NCBI GenBank assembly: GCA_947650285.1
Contig: CANTFL010000007.1
Span: forward strand, 124,001-188,000
Length of the DNA stretch: 64,000 nt
Reading direction: 5' to 3'
From: Hyaloperonospora brassicae
Taxonomy: Eukaryota; Oomycota; Peronosporomycetes; Peronosporales; Peronosporaceae
Position 1 is the stretch's first letter. Each line of letters opens with the position of its first letter. Of this stretch, positions 43,664 to 55,601 are shown one piece after another. The position numbers were made by a program, and so were the translations under genes. Under the pieces are notes generated by a model. The model was not told the DNA's origin, did no database searches, and saw only the letters and a program-made list of their open reading frames with translations.

Positions 43664-44725
43664 ATGTTGTATTCCGCTAATGGCTTCGCTGAAGCACACC
43701 GACGAGCATCGACTGCCGAAGAGAACGAGTTTCTCCGTGAGCTCCTGTATGATGGCAATTTCGCATCGCCACGACAACTGCAGTCCTCACCAGCGACGTC
43801 GCTCGAAGAAGGTTTCGAGAGCAACAGTGACCCAAATTCGCCATCGGGACCCCTCAAGCGCAGCAGTCAAGAAATGGACGTCTCGTTCTCGCAAATTTGC
43901 TTCGACAACCAGCCATACGTCACGCGCATGCAGTCGCAATCGAGCAATAGCTGCGCAGACCTGTCGGTGTCGGTGCCAGACCATTCGCCGCGTTCAGCGG
44001 CTAGTGCCACTGCCATTGTCTCGCCGCCACGCGTCTTCGTGCAGGAGTTTGCTTATCTTTCACAGCCGTTTTTCCACGACAAGTTGCCAAGCGATACCGA
44101 CATGCGTGAGATGAGACCCGAGACAGCGACGGTGTCTTTCCTGACGTCGTGCTTCCCCCCGGCTTCACTACCGATGCTATCGATGCCACCGTATAAGAAG
44201 ACGAAGACGTTGGCTGTCACCACTTCGACAAGCAACGAGAAACAACAAGTGCGCTGCATATACCCGGACTGCCCGAATCTACGTCGATCAGCAGGATTCT
44301 GCAATCGTCACAGCGGCAAGATGTGCAGCATGTCAGGTTGCATGAAGTCCGCCTTGAGTCGCGGAAAGTGTCCCGAGCACGGTGGCGGGTCGCGTTGCAA
44401 AAACGTCGGGTGCTCTAAGTTTGCCCAGACCCGCGGACTATGCAAATCCCACGGCGGCGGCAGGCAGTGCAATGTCAGCGGCTGCACGAAGAACGCACAC
44501 CAAAACCGATTGTGCCGCTCGCATGGTGGTGGTAAGCGGTGCGATTACACTGGGTGCCCCAAGTGGGCACAGCGTTCAGGGTACTGCTGTGCTCATACCA
44601 AGATGAGCTCCAGCAGCGATGCCATACCAAGTGTCGATTCCCAACATACAGACGCCAGCATGCCCGCCTCTGCACCATCGCCAACCTGGTTGTCTCCGCA
44701 CCGTCTGTTTTCGTTACGCCCGTAA
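43664..44725 (+). CDS. WRKY19-like Cys/His repeat protein
   Basis: From ATG 43664 (start MLYSANGFAEAHRR) the gene encodes 353 residues without introns. The first ~200 are Ser/Pro-rich and disordered. Residues about 225-330 carry five tandem Cys/His units of the form C-x4-C-x11-C-x2-H, four separated by HGGG-type linkers (CIYPDC, CSMSGC, CKNVGC, CNVSGC and CDYTGC, each ending in LCKSHGGG or a variant). Such repeats are annotated as WRKY transcription factor 19-like in oomycetes although no WRKY domain is present. A role in DNA or RNA binding is inferred. The frame is open further upstream, but the earlier part lacks coding character. Confidence 0.85.
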   Translation: MLYSANGFAEAHRRASTAEENEFLRELLYDGNFASPRQLQSSPATSLEEGFESNSDPNSPSGPLKRSSQEMDVSFSQICFDNQPYVTRMQSQSSNSCADLSVSVPDHSPRSAASATAIVSPPRVFVQEFAYLSQPFFHDKLPSDTDMREMRPETATVSFLTSCFPPASLPMLSMPPYKKTKTLAVTTSTSNEKQQVRCIYPDCPNLRRSAGFCNRHSGKMCSMSGCMKSALSRGKCPEHGGGSRCKNVGCSKFAQTRGLCKSHGGGRQCNVSGCTKNAHQNRLCRSHGGGKRCDYTGCPKWAQRSGYCCAHTKMSSSSDAIPSVDSQHTDASMPASAPSPTWLSPHRLFSLRP

Positions 44726-45059
44726 CTCTCGGCCCACCGGTACCTGGTATCCGTCCTATCATCCGACTAGATTCCTGGACGAAGACACCCACGTCTCGAC
44801 GGCTAACGTAAAGCGCTGCCCCGAACTTGATGTGGTGAGCAGTTCGGCCGTCCGCGTAGATTGCATTCATTACATGCCACAATACACGACTCGATCATAA
44901 CGAGCACCAGGGTAACTCCAGTCCAAAGGAAGATCATATATAAACCCAAGTGGCTGCAGCCTGCCATTACGTCGGGTCTGCCTCACAAACTCATGTCAGC
45001 TCGGGTTGCTCCCACCTCTCTCTCTCATGACACGTCACCACTTTGTGCACTGCTTTTGT

Positions 45060-45657
45060 TTACGCCGGAGAAATGAGTCCACGCTCCACTAGGTCCGGTA
45101 CTTCTGCGGCAAGCCACGGCGCCAGCTACATCACCACCAATACATAACAACAACAACATCCTCTCAGTTTCCACTTGTACCGTTTCATCAACGCGCCCCA
45201 CACGACCGCCTCTCCACTGCCTTACACCAAGGGCGAGCGCGTGCGCAACACCAAAGCGCGGAACGTTCTTTTGCCACAGCGGTGCAAAGTGAATCGTGAG
45301 GCAGATTTTACCGCCTCGGTACATCTTGGACGTCTTGCCCTCTAGCTCTGGAATACAGAGCTCCGGGTTGGCGACCGGGTACGTGGCTGGGATCTCAAAC
45401 TCGAGGTCGAACTCGTAGCGCAGGCCGCTGTAGAACGTCCAGCACTTGCCCGTCCAGCGCGTGCCCGTCTTGTTGCTCTCGATCGTGAACCAGTCGTTGT
45501 CTGCGTCCTTGTTCGTCTTGACGTACTGGATCAGCGCCAGGTACTCCTCTTTCAGCCGTTTCGTCCATTGTTCGCCGTCACGCGGACCCGCACGTGTCTT
45601 GAGCAGCGGAATCTGCTGTACCGTGCGCTTCGTAGTGTCGTCGATCGGTGCGTCCAT
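45060..45657 (-). CDS. UFC1: UFM1-conjugating enzyme
   Basis: Two exons, 45657-45226 and 45125-45060, encode 165 residues, the usual UFC1 length. Key text: [57 protein letters not shown] with the catalytic Cys in [15 protein letters not shown], and after the splice [18 protein letters not shown]1 accepts UFM1 from UBA5 and passes it to substrates through UFL1, mostly on ribosomes at the ER. The GTAAGG donor after 45226 restores the conserved C-terminus, which an unspliced reading would lose. A GATA microsatellite lies about 65 bp upstream. Confidence 0.95.
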
Positions 45658-45721
45658 CGTCAGCAGTGACGTCGTTGCGTTAAGTCGCTGATGGAATATG
45701 AGGACGACAAGTGCGCTCAAT

Positions 45722-45735
45722 TGATAGATAGATAG

Positions 45736-45774
<39 letters not shown>

Positions 45775-45804
45775 GATAGATAGAGATAGAGAGAGAGGTA
45801 GATA
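45722..45804. repeat. GATA-type microsatellite
   Basis: About 80 bp of GATA repeats with GA interruptions, immediately upstream of UFC1. Likely length-polymorphic. Confidence 0.9.
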
Positions 45805-45828
45805 TGGTGCTTATTATGTGACGAGGAG

Positions 45829-47090
45829 CTACGTTCGACGTGGGCGAGGAGGCGGATTGGGCACTTGCGAGATGAATGATAAGACCCTTTTTGGAGTCTG
45901 GTAGCGTTTTTGGGAGCTCATTTGGTAAGAATGGGACGAAAAGTCAGCCGAAAAAAACCCCTCTTCAGTCGAGCAAACAAACTGAAGCCGCATCTGCAAT
46001 CGCTTGTGCGACAGCAGTTTCGCGGCTGAAGAATCACGTTTGACTGCGTTCTGGTACAGCGGTTTCGACAATCCGACGCCAACCTGAAGCAGTCAGTATG
46101 TGCAGGAGATGTGGCCTTATTTCACTCTGATCTGCTACTGGGGGACAGCGTCGTGGATGTCAACCCGGTGGCGCTTTCATTTGTTGCATCGTGTGCGAAG
46201 TTTTTTCTCGCCGTCAAGATAATACGCGCCGTCCACAAAGCCGACTGCTTTACATGACTGCCGGCAAATACGTGCACTTGCAAGCTACAATGGGTGTTCG
46301 TGTAGTCGCCTTGAGCTTGTTACTCCCTCATCTTCTAGCTCTGCCACAACGACTATTCGCCACGCTTCGAAATGATAGTCCCGATGCAACGCGGTGATTG
46401 ATGTGGTTGTAGTAATTTCGGCTGCCATCATAACCGCGTACGTGCACTCGACTGGTCTGATGTTAATTGAATCACACAACCGGTAGATCTGAACGTCCTT
46501 TGCACTTAAGGAAACGGGAACGGGCAAGCGACATACAGCGGATGCATGCGATGTATTCACTATGTTTCGTGGCGTAAAGTGTCGAAAGCTCCGACGTGGT
46601 CAGGTTCGCAGATATGAGCACTCTCTGACTGAATTGTTGTGGACTCTGTTTTGCAACTCGGTCTCGAGGGTACTGTTGCTGTTGTTGCTGATGCGAGATC
46701 CATCAGCATTCCAAAGTCAGCTCTCGTACGGCACATTGAGTGGCAGGCTCGCTACTCGCCGCTATTCATCACACATGTCAATGCCTACGAAATTGTCAGA
46801 CAAACCATTGACTGCAATGCGCCGTAGCAATCGGTTGTCGTATTGCAATTGCCTGACAATGTGTAGGAACAGCGCATGTCCGTTATTCCCAACTTATGCC
46901 TTCCACGCGCTCGCACTCCTCCTGCTCGGTATCGACTCGACTGCGAGGACAGGAACACAAGAGTACGTACAAACAGCGTTCTTATTAAGCGTCGTATCGC
47001 AAGCTTGGCGTACTACATGCGACAAAGTGTCAGCTCGATGCAGCGCCCACATAATCGTTCGGGCCTGTTCCAGACACGAGCTGGCTATGA
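45829..47090. other. No confidently recognised gene between UFC1 and GH7
   Basis: A minus frame at 46285-46560 (IYRLCDSINIRPVECTYAVM) has a fairly natural composition and could be an exon of an unknown gene, but no start, splice partner or domain supports it. Confidence 0.3.
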
Positions 47091-47093
47091 CAT

Positions 47094-49058
47094 CTAAGCA
47101 CGGCGCTGACGGCGCTTGCATGCGGTGTCGGACTTGGTGGCCGTCAGGTCCACCTCTTCCGTGTCGTCTCCCTTCGTGGCCGTCAGGTCCACGTCCACCT
47201 CTTCCGTGTCGTCTCCCTTCGTGGCCGTCAGGTCCACGTCCACCTCTTCCGTGTCGTCTCCCTTCGTGGCCGTCAGGTCCACGTCCACCTCTTCCGTGTC
47301 GTCACCCTTCGTGGCCGTCAGGTCCACCTCTTCCGTGTCGTCGCCCTTGGTGGCCGTCAGGTCCACCTCTTCCGTGTCGTCGCCCTTCGTGGCCGTCAGG
47401 TCCACCTCTTCCGTGTCGTCTCCCTTCGTGGCCGTCAAGTCCTCCTCTTCCGCGTCGTCGCCCTTAGTCGCCGTCGGGTCCACCACTGCCGGGTCGGCCT
47501 CCCCAGCGATCTCACTGTCACCCTTCTTCGCCGCGGATGCCACTGACGGAGTGCTGGACTGCTTCGTAGCGTTGCCGGCTTCCTCGCTGTCCTCCTCCTC
47601 GTCGTCGTCCTGGACCGCCATGGCGCTCTTCTTGGTACTGATGCCCTTCACCGTTGTGCCAATGTCGCCAATGCGGATGTTGGTAAACCGCACGGTCGAC
47701 TTGGCCTGCTCAGCAATGACGTCTTCAGGGAGACCGGACGTCGTCGCGCACGTGCCGCGCGAGACACCGGGCTTCGACTTGTCGGCCGTCACGGGGTAGT
47801 CCGAGTCGAGCCACAGGCACTGGGCCGCGTGGTCGGCCCACAAACTAATGGCCAGCACCATCCCGCGGCTCATCGAGAGGCCCATTTGCGCCAGCCCGCC
47901 CTTGGCCTTGTGGTCGTCCTTGTCCCCAAAGAGCTTCTTGGTCGTCGCGCACTTGGCGTCCGTGAGCGAGTTCATGCCCTTGGTCGCCTTGAACGTCGAC
48001 TGCGCCATCTCGAACGTCTTGCCGTCTTGCACGTAGTGGCGCGTGATGTCCACGAGCGTGCCCTTCGCCGTGTTGTCGTCCGTGTAGAACCGAGTCACGA
48101 CCGTGATCTTCTTGGTCGTGTCGATGGCAAACTCGGCGCCCGGGCCGAAGAACGTCTTGTTGCCCATGCGGTACGGGTTGAAGTCGCAGCCGTCCTTGTC
48201 GCAGACCCCGTTGTAGCGGTTCTTGTCGACGCCGCACTCCTTCTCGGTCGTGCAACGGTGCGCGCCAACCGTCTTGGTCGTGGTCGTGCACGGGTGCGAC
48301 GTGTACGCGTTACTGATGCTGTTGGCCTCCCAGATGTCCATCTCGCCGCAGCACGCGCCGTACTTGCCCGAGCCCGAGTTCTCGTCCGTCTTGCTCGGCG
48401 TCCAGTCGACAATGTTCGCCTCGCCGCTGATGAACTTAATGTCGCGCGGACACTGCGCGTCGCAGTAGCCCGTGCCGTACTTGGCGCCGGCTTTGTTCGT
48501 CGGGAAGCGCTTCTTGCCGCCGTCGGCCTCCATCTCGATAAAGTACAGCGCGCCGTTGAGACCGCAGCCGAGCTCGGACACGTCCACGTCGAAGGTGAAC
48601 TCCTGGTTCAGCAGCATGTACATCCGATAGTGCTCGTCGTCCGCGTCCATGACGTACACACGCGAGCCGATGTTCGTGCTGTACGGCCCCTTGGTCACGA
48701 ACTGCAAGTTCAGCGTATCGTCTTCGGTCGTGACGCCGTACGTGCCCGTGTAGTCGGCGCCCTCGAGCGCGCAGTTGGTCGCGCACTTCTTGGGGTCCGG
48801 GCACAGCGTCTCGTCCCACTTGTTGCCCGTGTAGCAGTTCTTCGTGCCCGTGGCCTCGTGCAGCCAGCGCCAGTTGGCGTCGATCACCACCGACGTCGCG
48901 TCGTCCTTGCAGCCGCTTTTCTTGGTACAGGTCTGCGTCGTGAGCGGGGGGTGCGTTTCCGCCGTGCTCGAGCCCACGAGCTGCGCACTCGCGCTCATGG
49001 CGGCGAGCGAGGCCGAGACGGCGAGCGCTGCAAGACGAAGCGCACTCGGGGACTGCAT
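47094..49058 (-). CDS. GH7 cellobiohydrolase/endoglucanase with acidic repeat tail
   Basis: The 654-residue intronless gene starts with a signal peptide (LRLAALAVSASLAAMSASAQ) and a GH7 domain to about residue 465. The catalytic motif GEMDIWEANS has Glu239, Asp241 and Glu244, the nucleophile and acid/base arrangement of GH7. Many Cys pairs and substrate-tunnel text (NQEFTFDVDVSELGCGLNGA, TGYCDAQCPRDIKF) agree. The protein should be secreted and cleave beta-1,4 cellulose chains. Where fungal enzymes often carry a CBM1, this one has an acidic linker and about eight to nine units of DLTATKGDDTEEV, some with an extra DV, then a basic end (CKRRQRRA). A GH7 in an oomycete fits plant cell-wall attack. 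Confidence 0.95.
   Translation of the reverse strand: MQSPSALRLAALAVSASLAAMSASAQLVGSSTAETHPPLTTQTCTKKSGCKDDATSVVIDANWRWLHEATGTKNCYTGNKWDETLCPDPKKCATNCALEGADYTGTYGVTTEDDTLNLQFVTKGPYSTNIGSRVYVMDADDEHYRMYMLLNQEFTFDVDVSELGCGLNGALYFIEMEADGGKKRFPTNKAGAKYGTGYCDAQCPRDIKFISGEANIVDWTPSKTDENSGSGKYGACCGEMDIWEANSISNAYTSHPCTTTTKTVGAHRCTTEKECGVDKNRYNGVCDKDGCDFNPYRMGNKTFFGPGAEFAIDTTKKITVVTRFYTDDNTAKGTLVDITRHYVQDGKTFEMAQSTFKATKGMNSLTDAKCATTKKLFGDKDDHKAKGGLAQMGLSMSRGMVLAISLWADHAAQCLWLDSDYPVTADKSKPGVSRGTCATTSGLPEDVIAEQAKSTVRFTNIRIGDIGTTVKGISTKKSAMAVQDDDEEEDSEEAGNATKQSSTPSVASAAKKGDSEIAGEADPAVVDPTATKGDDAEEEDLTATKGDDTEEVDLTATKGDDTEEVDLTATKGDDTEEVDLTATKGDDTEEVDVDLTATKGDDTEEVDVDLTATKGDDTEEVDVDLTATKGDDTEEVDLTATKSDTACKRRQRRA
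47126..47480. repeat. Minisatellite of 39/45-bp units in the GH7 3' end
   Basis: In-frame tandem units encode DLTATKGDDTEEV (39 bp) or the same plus DV (45 bp). Units are almost identical at the DNA level, so unit number is likely to vary among strains. The repeat also leaves long antisense frames open, which are not genes. Confidence 0.9.
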
Positions 49059-49650
49059 TCTGGAGCGAGGCGAGTGCAGAGAAGGCAGTAGTAGTGGTAG
49101 TAGTGGTGGTAGTCGAAGAGCTCCAAGAAGGCAAATTCAGTTGTGAGGGACGAGGAGCGGCTCGAGGCGCGCGCATTGGTCGCGTCCGAAGTCGCTCGGA
49201 GCCGATCGCTGCTGAGCGTCGGGCTCTGTCGCGGGGACACAGACAACGCGGACCAGTGGCGTCCAGGAGGAGGACGTGTCTGTGGCTTAACGACCGCCTT
49301 CCCGAGCGAGTCCCACTCCGTGTCCCAAGTGGCTCAGGGACAGCTGGTTCTGAAGACAGGATCGAAGCTCAGACCAGATTTGCCCCATCACCACATGCTC
49401 GAGCAAAGCTTCGATGGTGTCACTCGCACGTTCCTGGAGGCTTCCGCGCGTGACAACACGTCCATTGTGTGGGATGCATCGCACCTTAGGTGCGACTTGT
49501 GCAGGAAAATCGAATGGGAACTGGCTTCGGCTCGGCAAAAGCTGCTTCGTTCGTCAGTAGCAGCTCGATCTATCTGAATAGCAACAGCTGCCCTTGTCAC
49601 GACGTGTCAAGAAGATCGCGCTGACTCTTTTTGCCGTAGCAGATACTGTG

Positions 49651-49805
49651 CTAAGGAGCGAGAGGCTCAGACAGTCGATATAACCGTATCAAGGCGTACA
49701 AGACGACAGGCACCGTGACGAAGGCAGCCAGGACGACGACGACGGTCTGAAGAGGTCGATGGTTTGCACCATCGAAACACTTCAACGTCGCAGAAACGGC
49801 TGGCT
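49651..49805 (-). CDS. Possible 3' exon encoding a C-terminal membrane anchor
   Basis: A minus-strand frame ending at 49651 reads TLKCFDGANHRPLQ then TVVVVLAAFVTVPVVLYALI, a clear transmembrane helix, and a short cytosolic tail RLYRLSEPLAP. An in-frame stop lies upstream, so it would need an upstream exon that I could not place. Treat as a candidate only. Confidence 0.3.
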
Positions 49806-52800
49806 CGGTTCAAAATTTGAGCTGGCTTCCCAGATGCCAGGTGGAGGGTGCATCAAACAGCCGAGCTCTTGTCGATGCGACGGCCAGTGCGGTTGGAGCA
49901 TGTCAGCTCCCGCACGACTGCACGACGGACGCCGGTGCACCCATGCAGCGTGGATGTCATCCTTGTGTGTCCTTCCGCTTGCGTCGCGTCGCGTGTCCTT
50001 TCTATCACTACGAAGATGAGAATAGCTGCAGCGCGTCCCCTACCTCTTCGTCGTCAATAGAGAGCGACTACTTCTTCTAGCCTCCGACTGTCAGAGCTCT
50101 TGCAGCCAGGCCGTGTACTGGTTCGGCCCGCTCTATCCTCCGTGATTTTGGTCTGCTTTCCTGCGCTGGCATTGCAGCTGATCGAAGAGCGCAATGGCTG
50201 CGCACTGCAGTGAATCTGTCACTTAACACACGAACTGGTGTTGCGTCGTCAGGGCGGCCAGCAAATTGTTGTAGGATCGACAGTGGGCTGAGGGCAGAAG
50301 GAACATCAAATCGTGCGACAAAAGTGGAGACATTTTCACGATTGTGATGTTGTCGAAGAAACTGTCACGTCTAATCAATCACGATCGCACCTGGGGAACA
50401 TCTGCTTGCACTGCTGTCGAGCTCACTCGACCTGTAGTCGCTTCGACTGCGACTTTACCTAAGCATCGGCCGAACGAAGGGCTGCACATAGATTTGGTAT
50501 CCGTGCACATGTTTTGTCCATCGACGACGTCGCGATCAACTGTGGTAGGTTAGTATCAGCGCCGATCGGTTCATAATTATGATACCCTTGATCCTCCAGC
50601 AGCTTGGGGTAGACTAGGCATTTAGACTGTTTTTTGTGTATACGTATACAAAAGCAAACTTGCCTGCGTATCAGCCGTCGCCAGACACGGCGGGCAGCTT
50701 CGCGCCAGCCATTTACTACAGTTGCAGCATTTATACTGAACAGCACGAACGTAAGATGACCGGCTACAGTTACTCATCAACGTGCACAAGTGGTATGAGT
50801 CCAGATCGAAGTATTGGCGACGCATGTGAAAGGGTGCAGCTGAAGCTACAACTATCGGCTACGTCGCTGATGGGGCATACTCTCCGCCGATCCCTTAGCA
50901 GAGGTACGTTACGACTAAGCGTCACCCTTATGATGCCCGCAAAGACCATTGCAGACTTTCCTACAGGAATCCCCTTTTCTAAGCATTCGTTCGTGAATGA
51001 AAGTATGGTGTCAGCAACAATGATCACGGCTTTTTGCCTGTCAGTATGATCCGGAAATATCATGTCAATGAAGCGGAGGCCATAAGATCTTCGTTTCATA
51101 CTACATCGAAGGAACGTTTTTGTTGCAGGTGCCGATATACGACGGCCACGATAGCGTAAACTCGCCGTGGATTTGGATGGGCTTACTGTCTACATGCTGG
51201 GGCACCAGCTAGGTCCTGGTGAGTACCGGTGAGCTAGTTGTCCGGCAAATGGCAGGTGCTTAAACCTAAGACTCGCTTGTGACAAGCAAAGTCGATCGAA
51301 TCAACGCTTTATCGCTACGAAAGTGGCAGAGTGCAAAGGCTGTAATTGAAGAGAAGGATGAATTCGAAGGGAGTAGATGAGAGACGCCCTCGACAGCGAG
51401 TCAGCTGGCTAAACTTTTGGAATTGTAGGAGATTGGCATTATGGCTGAGATAAATCTTCGACACTTACGATGGAGCTCTCGCTTTTATCATGACTTAACG
51501 CCAAAATGGCGGCAAACGCAATTTCATGCAAACATATTGTACACGACGAAAAGCCTGGACACTTCGCGAGGGCATGTTGCCATTACATTGGAAGTACGTC
51601 ACGGCGGTACTGATCATCATCGGCCACGCTTGCACGTTTAGGAAGAGGTATACAGCTTATCGACGTCGTCAGACACGACTACCGGGCATCTCGCACTAGC
51701 AGACGCGCGATCCCGTTCTCACAACAGCAACAGCGGGAACATTTGCTCGACACTCCCTTGGGAATACAGTCCTAAATCATCGGTTTCTCCTGTAAAGTCA
51801 TTAGTCTACATCACAAACGATTAAACTCGAATCGTACACTCACCTTGGTCGCCTGATAACCTTCATCAACTGTTTGACTGCCGTGTTATCGCGTTCGTTT
51901 GCGTTTTTTCATGATGAGGTGAACAAGCACAATCCCTTGCAAGATGTGATACAGCGGTGTTTGAAACCGCGATTATAGTCGAGATGTTTACGTGAAGCCA
52001 TATTTGGCAGTTTGTTGCATTCGAAGTAAAACCGCCCTTGGCAACCCATGCTCCAGGTAAAATCTCACTCGCCTTGTGCTGCAACATTAGGTGGGAAGAT
52101 CGACGAGTTGGACGTACGCTGATGTACTACGGAATAGGCTGCTGCCTGTACGATAAAATGTGTCGCACTCGCCCAAATAAACGTGCGGTTACGTCGACGC
52201 AATGCAGCACCTTTTGTACGAAACAATGTGACAGCACGAGTAGGCTACTGACAACACGTTCGTTTGACACGTCATATCCATTAGGATCGATTCTCTTTCT
52301 GACACGTAATGGCATGGCATGCATTAGTTCTAGGGTTTTCTAACCGCGTGAGCATTGAAGATTCTATGAAGGCTCAACGATTTACCAGCTTTGTCACCTG
52401 TGGCACGTTGTCGGCGAATAACCGACCACGTCCACAAGAACCTTAGTGACTCTACCCCATCACCATGCCAAGTGCCTGCATCCTGCAATGTAACTTACCG
52501 TACCAAGGAGACGCTAAAGGCAGGCCTACGATCAGTAGATTCAACGACGATTATTTTCCAGGTCATTTCTTGGTTTTCCACGTTGGAGCAGACACGCACG
52601 CTGTTGGCAGTCGGTCTACTGAGACGAAAGGGGCGCTTCCATCGTGCGATTATTGTGCTTTACCCGAAAAGGTTCCGTAATGGCCAAGTATTTATCATTT
52701 CCGTGTGACGGAACCATACGGACATCGCAATAGAACGGCATTCTGGCTGTAGTGGCCGGTCGCGAAGCTTTACTCAGTAGCAATGTTTGCCGGCGTCAAT

Positions 52801-53970
52801 ACCGGATATTGCTATATAGCTGCGTCCGGGGGCCCTAATCCCTCGTACGGCCCATTGAGGAAGCTCAAACACCGACCTGTGAGCAGAATGACTCGCAACA
52901 TCATGACTTTCGACCCGTGAGTCTTGATTTTACACTGGTGGCGACATAGGTTGTTGTCGCTATCTTCGTTGAATAATGTGAACTCGGTCTGCCCGACTGG
53001 CACAGTGTGCCTCCAGCAAACTGTTGATGGCCTCGTATTTTACGGATGTAAATTTCGCTGTTTTCAACACCCTCGTACCGTTTCGTGCACAACACTAGAA
53101 TATGTCCCGCATCTTGCAAAAACCCTTTTTTATGCTGTGGGTCGTACCATATTTTGCATAAGGTCGTCAAAAAGACCAGGACAACATACCGCTGGTTTTA
53201 TTACGATCATACTGCTGTAATGCCAATGACCGAATCTGTCCAGACGCAACGATTACGACTCTTCTGCGCTTTCCAACATTACCCGACGCTACGTGCACTA
53301 CCGAATCCGTGCGTTCTGTAAACCACGAGGGACCATCCGTCGTATACGCGACGTGAATAGGCAGGGGATACTGTCGCGACGGACGCCATTTGTCAGAACC
53401 TTTAAGCTTTGATCACGAGCCAGAACTCTGAGAAAGCTCGTGCGCCGCGCACTCGTCGTACTTTGTCCCGAGACACATTTCTCAGGCAGAGAGCAGGGCA
53501 CCATCTCGTCGTTGAAGCTCGTGTCGTTTGGCTGCGGCAGCAGAAATAGTGCGAGCCACGTCGTTGGACGGAAGTGTACGATCGGACATTACAATTAGAC
53601 GAATGTGTCGACGCTGAGATGCCACGTCTGTCCAGGGTTCATAACCAGACGACTGCTCGCGCGATGTGGGTACGCGATTCTATTCCTCGGAGAGCGCATT
53701 TCTCAGGAGCTTCAAGTATCTTCTTAGCTGTTGATCCCTATAGCATTAGCGGCGTGGCATCTTTTCCTCGTCCAGGCGACCGGCCACAGATAATGCCCAA
53801 TCGCATTTGCCAGTCACTTTCCTCTTCAGTCGAGTAGCGTTTCTACCATTGCGCTGTTGCAGAGTTAAGTCACGCAATAACATGCCACGCGTTTCGCATG
53901 CATTGCTCATTGTTATGATCACCACGATGTGACATGAGCAATTCATTATGATCACCACGACGTAACTAAC
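49806..53970. other. Gene-poor interval
   Basis: No supported gene. A plus-strand region at 52450-52700 has text that faintly resembles PiggyBac-type transposases (TISRFNDDYFPGHF followed by SRSTETKGAL), broken by stops and frame changes, so a decayed DNA transposon is possible but not established. Confidence 0.35.
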
Positions 53971-53978
53971 GCGTCTAA

Positions 53979-55601
53979 CTATGCATTGCTCGGGCAACCA
54001 GCGCCAGGCGTCCGCGTCTTAATGTCTTTCACAAGCGCGTCAGAGAACTTTTGCCCGTCCATAAACGACTTCATGTGCAAAATGGGCTGGATGCCAATGT
54101 CCGTGACGGTCTTGCCCTTAATGCGCTCGCTGTACGTCTGCGGGTAGAACTTGGCCAGCGGATCGGCGTCGCTCGCGTTTGTAGGCGCACCTTCCACGAC
54201 GCGAAACAAAGCATCAATGTCGTTCATTTTCATGAACGGACACGTGGCACAACCTCCCGCGGTCGAGCAGCCTTCGCCCCCCGCAACGCCAGGCACCAAC
54301 TCATCTCCTTCCATGGCAACCGCATCCGCCGACACAGGAAAGATGATCTCAACCTCTGGCTTGACACCACCCTGTTGAGCGTTCAACATGTCCTGCACAC
54401 CGCGCACGATCGACGTGATCATACCAGCCTCTGTTCCTAGCACAAAGCTCAGTCTTTCTCCAGACCCGGTCTGCAGTGCGTGCGCCGTCTTGGCCTTGAT
54501 AAAGTTCAGAATGTTCGACGTTGAGCCCACAACACCCCGACCCTTGTTCTGCGCCTCCATTGCCAGCGTAAACATCTCGCCAGGTACTTCAAAGTGAGCC
54601 GTGTAGTACGCATGGCCATAGTCGTCCCGAACGCGCTGGGTCACCTTGTCGCCAAACATGTGGTGCACCACACAGTTGCCCTCTTTAAAGTAGTCAAACC
54701 GCGTGAGCAGCTCCGCGACCGTCTTCTGGTTGTGCTGCGGGTGAATCCGACGGATCTGGTCGTCCGGCAGCTGCGCAATGTGGCCAAACATCTGCTGCAG
54801 ATTCTCGCCCATGTACGTGTCGGGTCCGTACCAGACGCGGACGTCCGGCACCTGCGCAAACGCCTGCAGCACCGTCTGCACCACGTTCGACGACGTGCAC
54901 GTGATCGTCGGCACCACGTCGTGCGCAAACGCTTTGCTCCGCAGCGACGTGTTAATGTACACAATGTGCAGACTCGTGGGCGTCTGGGCCGCCTTCTGCA
55001 AGTACGCGAGGTACGCCTGTTTCTCCGCCGACTCGGCCAAGCTGCAGCCAATCTTGTGCGCGGCCAGACGGTACACGGGCACGTGCGCAAAGGCGTGCGA
55101 GTCCAAGTTCGCGCGCACGCTCTCGGCCATAAAGTCGACGCCCAGCACGGCGACCGACTGGACGCCCTGGAGCGCCATTTTGGCCGCGGCTTCGCCCATG
55201 GCCAGCGAGTCGGCGATGCACGTGTGCGGCCACGTGAGCGACGACAAGACGCCCTGGAGCTCCGGGTCCATGTAAAAGTGCGCGACGATCCCCATCTGCT
55301 TCTCGTGCAGCAGCGCGTCGAGCGCTTCGACCGCCTGCACGTCGGGCTCGAGGTAACTCGCCTGCGCTTGGGCAAACGAGCCCTGGGCCGACACACCGTC
55401 GGCCGTGACCTACACACGGCAACAGCGTTAGTGTCGCGGCTTCGCGAGACGCAAAGACACAAGAAAACGCACGAGAATCGACGGGAACGGCCGGTCCCAC
55501 GAGGCCGCGAGCGACGCGGGCGCGACGGTCGCGAGCGGAGAGCACAGGAGGCGCGCAGAGTGGGGGCGCACGCGGCGCGAGAGCTGCAGGGCGGCGCGCA
55601 T
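53979..55601 (-). CDS. nadA: Quinolinate synthase
   Basis: Two exons, 55601-55473 and 55409-53979, encode 519 residues. Exon 1 (MRAALQLSRRVRPHSARLLC) is Arg/Ser-rich with no acids, a typical mitochondrial presequence. The NadA body includes MGIVAHFYMDPELQG, SLAMGEAAAKMA, VYINTSLRSKAF, TCTSSNVVQTVLQ, GTEAGMITSIVRG and the Fe-S region CSTAGGCATCPFMKMND. NadA condenses iminoaspartate with dihydroxyacetone phosphate to quinolinate in de novo NAD synthesis using a 4Fe-4S cluster. Most animals and fungi use the kynurenine route, so this gene shows an aspartate route here. The donor GTGCGT and acceptor TAG give an exact frame. Confidence 0.95.

Noticed and set aside
46562..47467. 301-codon plus-strand frame with Pro/Ser/Trp repeats
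   Set aside because: The repeats are the antisense translation of the GH7 tail minisatellite, and the rest has no coding signal.
47829..49091. 420-codon plus-strand frame rich in Arg, Val and Ala
   Set aside because: Antisense of the GH7 domain; open because of high GC at codon position three on the real strand.
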